This document shows, piece by piece, positions 35,394 through 42,598 of a stretch of DNA of 64,000 bases. The stretch lies in contig NZ_CAMTTF010000002.1 in assembly GCF_947077765.1 (NCBI RefSeq), forward strand, positions 1 through 64,000, given 5' to 3'. This DNA is from Salinibacter grassmerensis (lineage in GTDB: Bacteria > Bacteroidota > Rhodothermia > Rhodothermales > Salinibacteraceae). The stretch's first letter is position 1; each line of letters opens with the position of its first letter. The position numbers were made by a program, and so were the translations under genes. The notes under the pieces were generated by a model, which did no database searches, was not told where the DNA came from, and worked only from the letters and a program-made list of their open reading frames with translations.

Positions 35394-35412
35394 CGATCGA
35401 TAGCGTCGATCG
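35394..35412. promoter_or_regulatory. LysR-type operator candidate
   Basis: CGATCGA-TAGCG-TCGATCG: perfect 7-bp inverted arms around a 5-bp centre, containing ATC-N9-GAT and therefore the T-N11-A core of LTTR binding sites. It lies 67 bp upstream of the lysR ATG and 155 bp from marC, in the divergent promoter region. This is the expected place for autoregulation and control of the divergent gene. Confidence 0.6.
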
Positions 35413-35426
35413 GTCCGAGCGAAAAA

Positions 35427-35471
35427 CTCCATGAAACGGCATCAAGGAGGCGCTCCTATCACCTCATGGAG
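35427..35471 (-). repeat. Nested inverted repeat flanked by A/T runs
   Basis: Outer arms CTCCATGA (35427-35434) and TCATGGAG (35464-35471) enclose an inner stem AGGAG-GCG-CTCCT (35445-35457). Plus-strand flanks are GAAAAA on the left and AAAAAAGAG on the right. Read on the minus strand, the outer stem is followed by TTTTT, as in an intrinsic terminator or attenuator directed toward lysR. It could also be an extended operator. Confidence 0.45.
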
Positions 35472-35566
35472 AAAAAAGAGACGGACCACTGCGCGTTACA
35501 TTGCCGTAATCCGCTCTTTTCCACGTCTTCGCCGTTCTCCAAAACCCAATCGACCACCACGAATAG

Positions 35567-36163
35567 ATGACGGTATTTTCGGCCGCCCTCTTGCTCTTTC
35601 TGGTCATGGATCCGTTCGGAAATGTCCCGGTGTTCCTCTCGGTCTTGCGTCCAGTGAAGCAGGGACGTCGACGGTGGGTCATCGCCCGAGAGTTGTTGAT
35701 TGCACTGGGGTTCCTAGTGGTTTTTCTGTTCGGCGGCCAGTATTTACTCGCGGCCATTGGCATCTCGGAGTCGTCCGTGACGGTGGCGGGGGGCATCATC
35801 CTCTTTCTGATTGCGCTCCGCATGGTGTTTCCGTCGCCCGGCGGCGTGTTTGCGGAGGATGCGGAGCAGGCAAGTGACGCCCCGATCCTCGTGCCGCTCG
35901 CCGTCCCGCTCGTGGCGGGTCCGTCGGCTCTGGCGTCGGTGCTATTCATCATGAGCAAGGACCCGACACGTTGGCTGGAGTGGCTGGCCGCGCTCGTCGG
36001 GGCGTGGGCGGCCACCGGTGCTGTTCTGCTTCTGGCCCCCAATCTGTCGCGTCTCCTCGGCAACCGTGGGCTGGTGGCGACGGAGCGGCTCATGGGAATG
36101 GTGCTCACCGCGATTGCATCGAAAATGGTACTGGGCGGCGTCGCGGAGTTCTTTGGGATCTAG
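35567..36163 (+). CDS. marC: MarC-family integral membrane protein
   Basis: A 198-residue protein with six predicted TM helices. Family motifs are LFLVMDPFGNVPVFL at the N-terminus and VPLAVPLVAGPSALASVLF in the second half, plus RLMGMVLTAIASKMVLGGV near the end. MarC/YchE/YhgN proteins are inner-membrane proteins of unclear transport function and are not multidrug exporters despite the name. It is divergent from the LysR gene and followed at 63 bp by an MFS transporter. Confidence 0.9.
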   Translation: MTVFSAALLLFLVMDPFGNVPVFLSVLRPVKQGRRRWVIARELLIALGFLVVFLFGGQYLLAAIGISESSVTVAGGIILFLIALRMVFPSPGGVFAEDAEQASDAPILVPLAVPLVAGPSALASVLFIMSKDPTRWLEWLAALVGAWAATGAVLLLAPNLSRLLGNRGLVATERLMGMVLTAIASKMVLGGVAEFFGI

Positions 36164-36226
36164 CCTCTGCTGTCCCACGCTCGTCTCCGCCCTCGTTCTG
36201 TTCTCCTCACTACTCCCCCTACGCCT

Positions 36227-37429
36227 GTGACACTGTGGTCACGTCAAGGAGCCGTCCTTGGGACGTGCACCCTGGCCTTCTTTGCGACGATGGTCGCGCG
36301 ACTCGTCATCAGTCCGGTCGTTCCCTCCATCAGCGACGCATTTTCGGTGCCCAACGGCGCGATTGGGCTTGCCCTGACGGGGATGTGGCTGGGGTACGCC
36401 CTGTCGCAGTTTCCGAGTGGCCTGCTGGCCGACCGCTACGGGGAGCGGCGCATCATCCTCGTGGCGGTGGGTGGCACGGCAGTTGCGAGTACGCTTCTGG
36501 CCTTCGCCTCGTCCTACGCAATGTTTCTGCTGGGGACGGCCGTGCTGGGGACCGTGGCGGGGCTGCACTACAGCGTGGCCACGTCGCTCCTGACGCGCAC
36601 CACCGATCAGATCGGGACGGCTATCGGCATTCACACGGCCGGGGCGCCCGTGGCGGGGGTGTTGGCGCCGGTGGCCGCCGGGGCCGTCGGTGCGTGGATG
36701 GGGTGGCGGTGGGCCGTCGCCCTGGGGACCGTGTTTGCCATTCCCGTCGTGGCCCTCGTGGTCTATGTGGTGCGGGCACGGCCACCGGTGCGTCCGGACC
36801 AGTCGGTGTGGAGCCGGTTCAAGATCGGCCCCCTCACTGAGCTTCTACGCCGTCCGCCAATTGGCCGCACGGTCATCCTCTCGGCCGTAGGCATGTTTGT
36901 GTGGCAGGCCACGGCGTCGTTCCTGCCCACATTCTTCGTGGCGTACCACGGCTACACGGAAGCAACCGCCGGGGCGCTCTTCTCGGCGTACTTTCTGGTC
37001 CAGGGCGCGACCCAGCCCGGCCTCGGGGCGTTGTCGGACCGCATCGGGCGGGACCCGGCCGCCAGTCTTGCCATCGGGGTGGGCATCGTGGGGTATGGAC
37101 TCCTGGTCGTGGGGACGGGCCTGAGCATGGCCATCGTATCGGTGGTGTGTGCGGGGCTCTCGATGGGATGGGGGGCTGCCCTCATGCCCAAGTTCATGGA
37201 TCACCTGGACGAGCACGAGCGCAGTGCTGGGTTTGGGCTCGTCCGAACCGTCTACATGGTGCTGGGGGCGAGCGGGAGCGTCGTGACGGGGTTCGTAGCC
37301 GACGTCTTTGGGTGGGGCGTCGCGTTTCTGGTCCTCGTGCTGATGCTGGTGGGGATGATGGGAGCGCTGGTCCGGTCCACATGGCGGAACCGGACGGCAC
37401 GACGGGCTCAGGCCCACGCTACATCCTAG
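36227..37429 (+). CDS. Major facilitator superfamily transporter
   Basis: A 400-residue, 12-TM MFS protein from GTG 36227. The signature between TM2 and TM3 is seen as GLLADRYGERRIILVAVGGT; the equivalent in the second half is GALSDRIGRDPAASLAIGVG. TM4/5 shows LGTVAGLHYSVATSLLTR and GIHTAGAPVAGVLAPV, as in sugar/drug-H+ antiporter branches. The substrate cannot be predicted. It is in line with marC and the TRIC-like gene. Confidence 0.9.
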   Translation: MTLWSRQGAVLGTCTLAFFATMVARLVISPVVPSISDAFSVPNGAIGLALTGMWLGYALSQFPSGLLADRYGERRIILVAVGGTAVASTLLAFASSYAMFLLGTAVLGTVAGLHYSVATSLLTRTTDQIGTAIGIHTAGAPVAGVLAPVAAGAVGAWMGWRWAVALGTVFAIPVVALVVYVVRARPPVRPDQSVWSRFKIGPLTELLRRPPIGRTVILSAVGMFVWQATASFLPTFFVAYHGYTEATAGALFSAYFLVQGATQPGLGALSDRIGRDPAASLAIGVGIVGYGLLVVGTGLSMAIVSVVCAGLSMGWGAALMPKFMDHLDEHERSAGFGLVRTVYMVLGASGSVVTGFVADVFGWGVAFLVLVLMLVGMMGALVRSTWRNRTARRAQAHATS

Positions 37430-37460
37430 GATTTCTCAACGCGTCCCGCGTCCTCTTTCT

Positions 37461-38111
37461 ATGGAGTCGCTGCGTCCGATTCCCGTTTCGCCCGGCACCA
37501 TTCTGTATGTTCTGGATCTGTTTGGCACGGCGGTCTTCGCGGTGTCCGGGGCGCTGGCGGCCGGCCAGCGGCGCATGGATCTCTTCGGGGCCTTGGTGAT
37601 TGCGGCGGTGACGGCCGTCGGGGGCGGCACGATTCGCGACTTGATTCTGGACCGACACCCGGTCTTCTGGATCCAGGACCTGCGGTACCTCGCGGTGATC
37701 GCCGGGGCGGGAGGGCTCACCTTCGCCTACACGTCCGTCTTCCGGCCCCCCCGGCAGTCGTTGGAGGTGGCCGACGCGTTCGGGCTGGCGGTGTTCTCGG
37801 TCGTTGGGGCCCGTGTTGCGCTCGGCGTGGGGGCGCCGCCGGTCGTGGTCGTGATCATGAGTGCCGTCACGGCCACGGTGGGCGGGATGGTGCGGGACGT
37901 GCTCTGCGACGAAACGCCCCTCATTCTGCGAGAAGAGATCTACGCGACGGCGGCCCTGTCCGGGGGCGTGCTCTATCTGGGCCTCCGGGCCGCGGCGCTT
38001 CCGGAGGCGGCGGTGGCGGGCCTCACGATCGTCACGGTGTCGGCCGTGCGCCTGGCCGCGCTCCGGTGGGAAGTGCACCTTCCCTCGTTTCGTGTGGAGG
38101 AGGCGGGGTAG
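37461..38111 (+). CDS. TRIC/YicG-family (UPF0126) membrane channel-like protein
   Basis: A 216-residue protein with two copies of the glycine-rich UPF0126 repeat: DLFGTAVFAVSGALAAGQRR, MDLFGALVIAAVTAVGGGTI, RDLILDR in the first, and AFGLAVFSVVGARVALGVGA, SAVTATVGGMVRDVLC in the second. About seven TMs are expected. Relatives are prokaryotic TRIC cation channels (K+). It ends 36 bp from the convergent ABC permease gene with a G/C hairpin between. Confidence 0.9.
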   Translation: MESLRPIPVSPGTILYVLDLFGTAVFAVSGALAAGQRRMDLFGALVIAAVTAVGGGTIRDLILDRHPVFWIQDLRYLAVIAGAGGLTFAYTSVFRPPRQSLEVADAFGLAVFSVVGARVALGVGAPPVVVVIMSAVTATVGGMVRDVLCDETPLILREEIYATAALSGGVLYLGLRAAALPEAAVAGLTIVTVSAVRLAALRWEVHLPSFRVEEAG

Positions 38112-38124
38112 GCCGGCATGAAGT

Positions 38125-38142
38125 CCCCCCGTGGCGGGGGGG
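38125..38142. terminator. G/C hairpin between convergent genes
   Basis: CCCCCC (38125-38130), loop GTGGC, GGGGGGG (38136-38142), between the TRIC-like gene (stop 38111) and the ABC permease (stop side 38147). A likely bidirectional transcription barrier, but without U-tracts. Confidence 0.45.
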
Positions 38143-38146
38143 CAGG

Positions 38147-39727
38147 TCAGTGTTTCTGGTAGCGGTTCGTCACTGCTCCCGCCAGCAGTCCTGCCGTAAG
38201 GAGGCCGTAGCCGAGAAGCGTTGCCGCTGAGGCCTGGGCTACGCCCCCGAAGTCGAGTACCGCCTGCTGGTTGGCCAACCCCACGTACCAGAGCACGAGG
38301 TAGACGACCTCAAAGAGACGAGGGGTTCCGGACAGGCGTCCGGCGGCCAGGCCGAGCGCCGGCACGAAGAGGACGCCCACGAGCGCCGCCCACTGCCCGC
38401 CCAGCAGGACGGGGCCGATCACCAGGGCGACGGCGGTTGCGGCCCCCACCGCCCATGCCGCGACGCGCTGGGCCCGCGGATAGACCGAGGTGGCCACCAG
38501 CGGCGCCACGCGACAGACCGTCTCGCGCACCCCGAGGTCCGACCATAGTGGCATGGGCCAGAGCCATGCGACCACGAGCAGGCCGGTGCTGGTGGGCCAC
38601 CACAGCCCGGCGCCGACGAGGCCCAGCGCTCCTAGTTTCCAGGTCCACGACCGCCGCCGAAGGGCCCGTCGGCCCTCGGCGAGGAAAAGGCGGAGGGGCC
38701 GCAGTGAGCGGGCGGCCGAGAAGCGCCCGAGAGACGCGGAGCGAGGAGACGAGTCTGCGGTCGAGGGGGCCGGGGAAGCTGTCGGAGTGGAGGAGGGAGC
38801 CGTCCCCGTTGCGTTGGACGCATCCTCGTTTGGGTCGGGCAGGCCGGTGCCCATCTGTGCCCACCAGGCCGGGCTCGGGTCGAAGCGGCTGAACGGGAGG
38901 GCCGCTCCCGCAACGAGCACCGCGCTGCCCAGAATGAGCCCGGCGCGGTGGGCAACGAGGCGGGCGGTGGGGGCCACGCCGTCCCAGCGGAACGTTTTCA
39001 GCTGCTCGGCGGCATCCCGGTAGTACCCGAAGCTAAACATCGTCCCGATGTCGGCCTCCGGGTACTGCTCGAGCAGGGCCTGGGCCATGCTGTTATGGAT
39101 TGTGCCCATGCCCAGCAGGTCTACTGGGGGGGAGCCAGAGAGGGGGGCAGTGACCGCCGCCATGGCGCCCATGAAGTAGAGAATGCCGCCGACGGTGCCC
39201 CGGAGGCCCGGCAGGCACTCAAACGCGAGGGCGAGAGCCGTTACGGCCGTCGCTGTAGGCACGACGAACAGGAAGAAGGGCGTCAGGAGCGGCCCGGGTG
39301 CCGGAAGGCCGTTGCCCCGTAGTACGAACAGAACCGCCAGGCTCAGGGCCATGCTGCCGGCCAAGAGCAGCAAAAACAACGTCCCGCTCGCCCACTTGCC
39401 GAGCAGAAACGTGACCGAGCGGACCGGGGCAGACGCCACGAGGGGCGCTGTACGAGCCTGTCGGTCGCGGGCGAGTGCACCTCGAACCAGGTAGAACCCG
39501 AAGAAGGTGAGCAGAAAGGCCGCGGTGAGGGCCAGCATCGTGCCCATCCAGGCGGCGTTCTCGACCCCGCGGTGCGAGCGGTCCGCGAGGGTGAGCTCGA
39601 TCTGGCCGGTTAGGACCAAGTGGCCAATATAGATACAGGCCGCCACCATCATCAGAAGGCGGCGGTCCCGGAGGCGTGCCCGCAGGTCGGCCGCGGCGGT
39701 GTAGAGCCAGGCGCGTAGGATTGTCAT
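38147..39727 (-). CDS. ABC-2 type transporter permease
   Basis: A 526-residue polytopic membrane protein starting MTILRAWLYTAAADLRARLR. About 12 hydrophobic segments are present, including LALTAAFLLTFFGFYLVRGA and FLLGKWASGTLFLLLLAGSM. A disordered acidic/Pro/Ser loop (about residues 295-340) separates two halves, so two six-TM units may be fused. The ATG overlaps the end of the ATPase gene by 4 bp, making the pair a translationally coupled exporter. The substrate is unknown. Confidence 0.87.
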   Translation of the reverse strand: MTILRAWLYTAAADLRARLRDRRLLMMVAACIYIGHLVLTGQIELTLADRSHRGVENAAWMGTMLALTAAFLLTFFGFYLVRGALARDRQARTAPLVASAPVRSVTFLLGKWASGTLFLLLLAGSMALSLAVLFVLRGNGLPAPGPLLTPFFLFVVPTATAVTALALAFECLPGLRGTVGGILYFMGAMAAVTAPLSGSPPVDLLGMGTIHNSMAQALLEQYPEADIGTMFSFGYYRDAAEQLKTFRWDGVAPTARLVAHRAGLILGSAVLVAGAALPFSRFDPSPAWWAQMGTGLPDPNEDASNATGTAPSSTPTASPAPSTADSSPRSASLGRFSAARSLRPLRLFLAEGRRALRRRSWTWKLGALGLVGAGLWWPTSTGLLVVAWLWPMPLWSDLGVRETVCRVAPLVATSVYPRAQRVAAWAVGAATAVALVIGPVLLGGQWAALVGVLFVPALGLAAGRLSGTPRLFEVVYLVLWYVGLANQQAVLDFGGVAQASAATLLGYGLLTAGLLAGAVTNRYQKH

Positions 39728-40605
39728 CGGGGGGAGCCGGAGGCGTCGCTCAGAAGCGAGAGGTATGCGTCTTCCAGGGTGGGGGTGGCGGGCGATGCGT
39801 CCGCAGCGGGCTGGTGGTCCGCCACCGCGTGAACGCGGACGCCGTCCGGCTGGTGAGCCGCCTTCGTCACCGGATATTGATCCCGCACCGCTCCCAGTTC
39901 GCTCCGAGGCACGGCCCACTCCCAGACGTGATCGCGCACCCGGTCGATGAGGGCCTCCGGCGAAGAGGTAGCGGTCAGCCGCCCGTCGTTCATGATGGCG
40001 AGGCGCGTGGCCGTGGCCTCTACGTCCGACACGATGTGTGTGGACAGGAGCACGACCCGATCCTCGGCCAGGTCGGTGAGTAGGGTCCGGAAGCGCACGC
40101 GCTCCTCCGGGTCGAGGCCCACCGTCGGCTCGTCGGCCACCAGCAGGTCGGGGTCGTTCAGAAGAGCACAGGCGATGCCCACGCGCTGGGTCATCCCCCC
40201 TGAGAAGTCGCCGAGGGCCCGGTCGCGAGCGTCCTTCAGGCCCACGACTTCCACGAGCGTGTCGATCCGGGCCCGCGCCGCATCGCCCGGCAGTCCTTTG
40301 AGCGCCGCCATGTAATTCAAAAATTCCGTGGCGGTCAGTTCGGGGTATACCCCAAAATCCTGGGGGAGGTAGCCCAGGACGCGTCGCATCGCCGTGGGGT
40401 GTTTCGCGATGTCGGTCCCGTTCCAGTAAAGGGCCCCCGCCGTGGGCGTCGTGATGGTCGCGATAAGCTGCATAAGGGTCGACTTGCCCGCCCCGTTTGG
40501 ACCAAGCAGCCCGATGAGACCCTCCGATACGGTCAGGGATACGTCCCGCACAGCCTGGGTGCCGTCGGCATAGGTTTTCGACACGTCGTCAATCTGGAGC
40601 TCCAT
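39724..40605 (-). CDS. ABC transporter ATP-binding protein
   Basis: A 293-residue ATPase. Walker A GPNGAGKST, Q-loop YLPQDFGVYPELTATEFLNY, signature DFSGGMTQRVGIACAL, Walker B LLVADEPTVGLDP and H-loop LLSTHIVSDVEA are all intact. It belongs to the exporter class with ABC-2 permeases (CcmA/NatA-like). The C-terminal about 80 residues form an extra domain. ATG 40605 gives MELQIDDVSKTY. It partners with the permease at 38147-39727. Confidence 0.95.
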   Translation of the reverse strand: MELQIDDVSKTYADGTQAVRDVSLTVSEGLIGLLGPNGAGKSTLMQLIATITTPTAGALYWNGTDIAKHPTAMRRVLGYLPQDFGVYPELTATEFLNYMAALKGLPGDAARARIDTLVEVVGLKDARDRALGDFSGGMTQRVGIACALLNDPDLLVADEPTVGLDPEERVRFRTLLTDLAEDRVVLLSTHIVSDVEATATRLAIMNDGRLTATSSPEALIDRVRDHVWEWAVPRSELGAVRDQYPVTKAAHQPDGVRVHAVADHQPAADASPATPTLEDAYLSLLSDASGSPR

Positions 40606-40902
40606 CCGAAGGAGAGAGTAAGGCCCGAAAAAGACAAGTGGCGTAGCATCCGAAGTCCCCCACGGCTCTCTATATGATGAACCCCCGCGTGGGTTGGCTG
40701 GCACGCGACGAGCAGGAGGGCTCGTGCGATGGATGGAAGGTGCGGGCCCCCAAACTCCTGCCGGCCCCCTTCTTTTTCAGTCGCCGCGCGTGTCGGTCAG
40801 CGGCCTTCCCCGCTTCCATACAGAATCGGTCTGGACTTCCTCCTCGGAGTGCAGTTATTTTGGAGAGCCTAAGTACACCCTCGCACTGTGCAGGCCCCAT
40901 TC

Positions 40903-41610
40903 ATGTCCGCCCTGGAGCCCCACATTGTTGACCGCGACCGCACCACCGGCTGGATGGAGGTCATCTGCGGGTCGATGTTCAGCGGCAAGACCGAAGAGCT
41001 GATTCGTCGGCTACGCCGGGCCCGCATCGCGCGCCAGCACACCCGCGTCTTCAAACCGGCCCTCGACGAGCGCTACAGTGAGGACGAGGTGGTGTCGCAC
41101 AACGAGAACTCCGTGACCACTACGCCAGTGGAGGGCCCGTCGCAGATCCGAGAGCTGGTTCAGGAGGCGGACGTCGTGGGCGTCGACGAGGCGCAATTCT
41201 TCGACGACGCCCTCGTGCCGACGTGTCAGTCGCTAGCCGAAGAAGGGCACCGCGTGATTGTGGTGGGGCTTGACACGGACTACCGCGCGGAGCCGTTCGA
41301 CCCGATGCCCCAGCTTATGGCGGTGGCCGAGCATGTAACCAAGCTACACGCCGTCTGCGTGGTCTGTGGGGCGCCCGCCAACCACTCCCAGCGCATTGTG
41401 CCGGGTGAAGACCGGGTGCTGGTCGGCGCCACGGAGGCCTACGAGCCGCGGTGCCGGGCGTGCTTTGAGCCGGAGCCCGTCACGGTGACGCACCCCCGCC
41501 CCCACACGGAGGCGCTGCGGGAGGTGTCCACCGACGACGCGGAGGCGTTGACGAGCGAGGCGAGCCCGGAGGCAGTGGACGCGGCCTCGTCCGACGGAAC
41601 GGCGGCCTGA
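40903..41610 (+). CDS. tdk: Thymidine kinase
   Basis: A 235-residue type II thymidine kinase (dT + ATP to dTMP). The P-loop is [15 protein letters not shown], the catalytic Asp/Glu segment is VGVDEAQFF, and the lasso/substrate segment is [11 protein letters not shown]. Structural zinc cysteines are CVVC and CRAC. An acidic C-terminal tail of about 40 residues extends beyond the usual length. GTG 40888 could add five residues. It lies divergent from the ABC ATPase with a 280-bp spacer. Confidence 0.95.
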   Translation: MSALEPHIVDRDRTTGWMEVICGSMFSGKTEELIRRLRRARIARQHTRVFKPALDERYSEDEVVSHNENSVTTTPVEGPSQIRELVQEADVVGVDEAQFFDDALVPTCQSLAEEGHRVIVVGLDTDYRAEPFDPMPQLMAVAEHVTKLHAVCVVCGAPANHSQRIVPGEDRVLVGATEAYEPRCRACFEPEPVTVTHPRPHTEALREVSTDDAEALTSEASPEAVDAASSDGTAA

Positions 41611-41663
41611 GGAGCAGTGCCAACAACCGCCTGAGAGGCACGTATGAGTGCACCCTCAGTGTA

Positions 41664-41900
41664 ATGCGGACGAACTCTGGCTTCGGTCCCATGCCCAACG
41701 CTCGCCCCCAGACGGTCCCGACCAATCCTCGTCGCCGCCGCACGCCGCAGCGCACCCCCCAACGGACCCCACAGCGCTCGCCCCAGCGGCAGCCCAAACA
41801 GCCGCCCAAGGTGCCGAGCCCGACGCGCCGAGAGCCGTCGACCCCGGACCCGCAGCGCCGGGAACCGAACTCCCCGGATCCGTCGTCGAACGTGGCCTAG
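41664..41900 (+). CDS. Small Pro/Arg/Gln repeat protein, doubtful
   Basis: A possible 78-residue basic protein of low complexity, with tandem TPQR/SPQR units (residues 27-42) followed by Pro/Arg/Glu-rich sequence ending PDPSSNVA. There is no homology I recognise. It fits the gap between tdk and the RDD gene on the same strand, but the composition could equally be chance coding in GC-rich repeat DNA. Confidence 0.35.
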   Translation: MRTNSGFGPMPNARPQTVPTNPRRRRTPQRTPQRTPQRSPQRQPKQPPKVPSPTRREPSTPDPQRREPNSPDPSSNVA

Positions 41901-41951
41901 CCGCCGCGGGCCGTGACCGGACCCGTTCCCTCTTTCTAGACACGCCTCCTC

Positions 41952-42428
41952 ATGAACGGGTCCCCCGCAGACGCCTCTTCGCCTTCGCAACACGAACGGT
42001 TTGTTGCGGCCCTCCTCGACGGCATCATCGCGACGGGGCTGACTGCCCTGTTCGGGGGAGCCCCCTTGCTGGGCGGGCTCATGGGCGGACTCTATCTGGT
42101 CGCGCGGGATGGGTTCGAGGTTGGACCGCTGCGGTTCCGATCACCGGGAAAGTACGTGATGGGACTGGACCTCGTGCGCCTCGACGGGCGGCCGGTCTCC
42201 CTCGAAACGTCGGTCCAGCGCAACTGGATGCTTGGGCTCAGCTCTGTCGCCGGGGCATTCATCGTCATCCCCATCGTTGGTGGGGCCCTGGCGTCGCTCC
42301 TTTCGCTCGCGGGGCTCGGGCTCATCCTGCTCGAGGTCTACAACGTCTTTGCCGACCCCGTCGGCCGGCGGTGGGGCGACCGGCTGGGCAACACCAAGGT
42401 CGTGGCCGTCGGTGATGGGCTGGTGTGA
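41952..42428 (+). CDS. RDD-family membrane protein
   Basis: A 158-residue protein with three hydrophobic segments. The N-terminus ERFVAALLDGIIATGLTALF is the RDD helix (with LLD in place of RDD). The central RFRSPGKYVMGLDLVRLDGR, VSLETSVQRNWMLGLSS and the end VFADPVGRRWGDRLGNTKVV are typical of the family. RDD proteins are often accessory membrane proteins of unknown transport role. It ends about 50 bp before the dnaX promoter. Confidence 0.85.
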   Translation: MNGSPADASSPSQHERFVAALLDGIIATGLTALFGGAPLLGGLMGGLYLVARDGFEVGPLRFRSPGKYVMGLDLVRLDGRPVSLETSVQRNWMLGLSSVAGAFIVIPIVGGALASLLSLAGLGLILLEVYNVFADPVGRRWGDRLGNTKVVAVGDGLV

Positions 42429-42476
42429 GACGGGTCTCGCGGCGGTCGAGCAGCCCGTTTGCACGTCGACGTACAA

Positions 42477-42506
42477 TTGACTTCCCCGAGGCAGCGCCGG
42501 TATATT
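42477..42506 (+). promoter_or_regulatory. Sigma-70-type promoter for dnaX
   Basis: TTGACT (42477-42482), 18-bp spacer, TATATT (42501-42506). Matches are 5/6 and 5/6 to TTGACA/TATAAT. Transcription would start near 42513, leaving an about 85-base leader to the dnaX ATG at 42599. Confidence 0.6.
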
Positions 42507-42598
42507 AAGCGGGACGTCACCTGACGCCCGCGCTCCCTCTCAGGAAGAGGTCCGGTGCTGCTCCCCACTGTTTTTTCTTCATCCGTCCCCGCGTTCTT

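Noticed and set aside
41648-42415. A 255-codon frame overlapping the small Pro/Arg frame and the RDD gene
   Set aside because: The RDD protein in the other frame has clear TM segments and family motifs; this frame has none.
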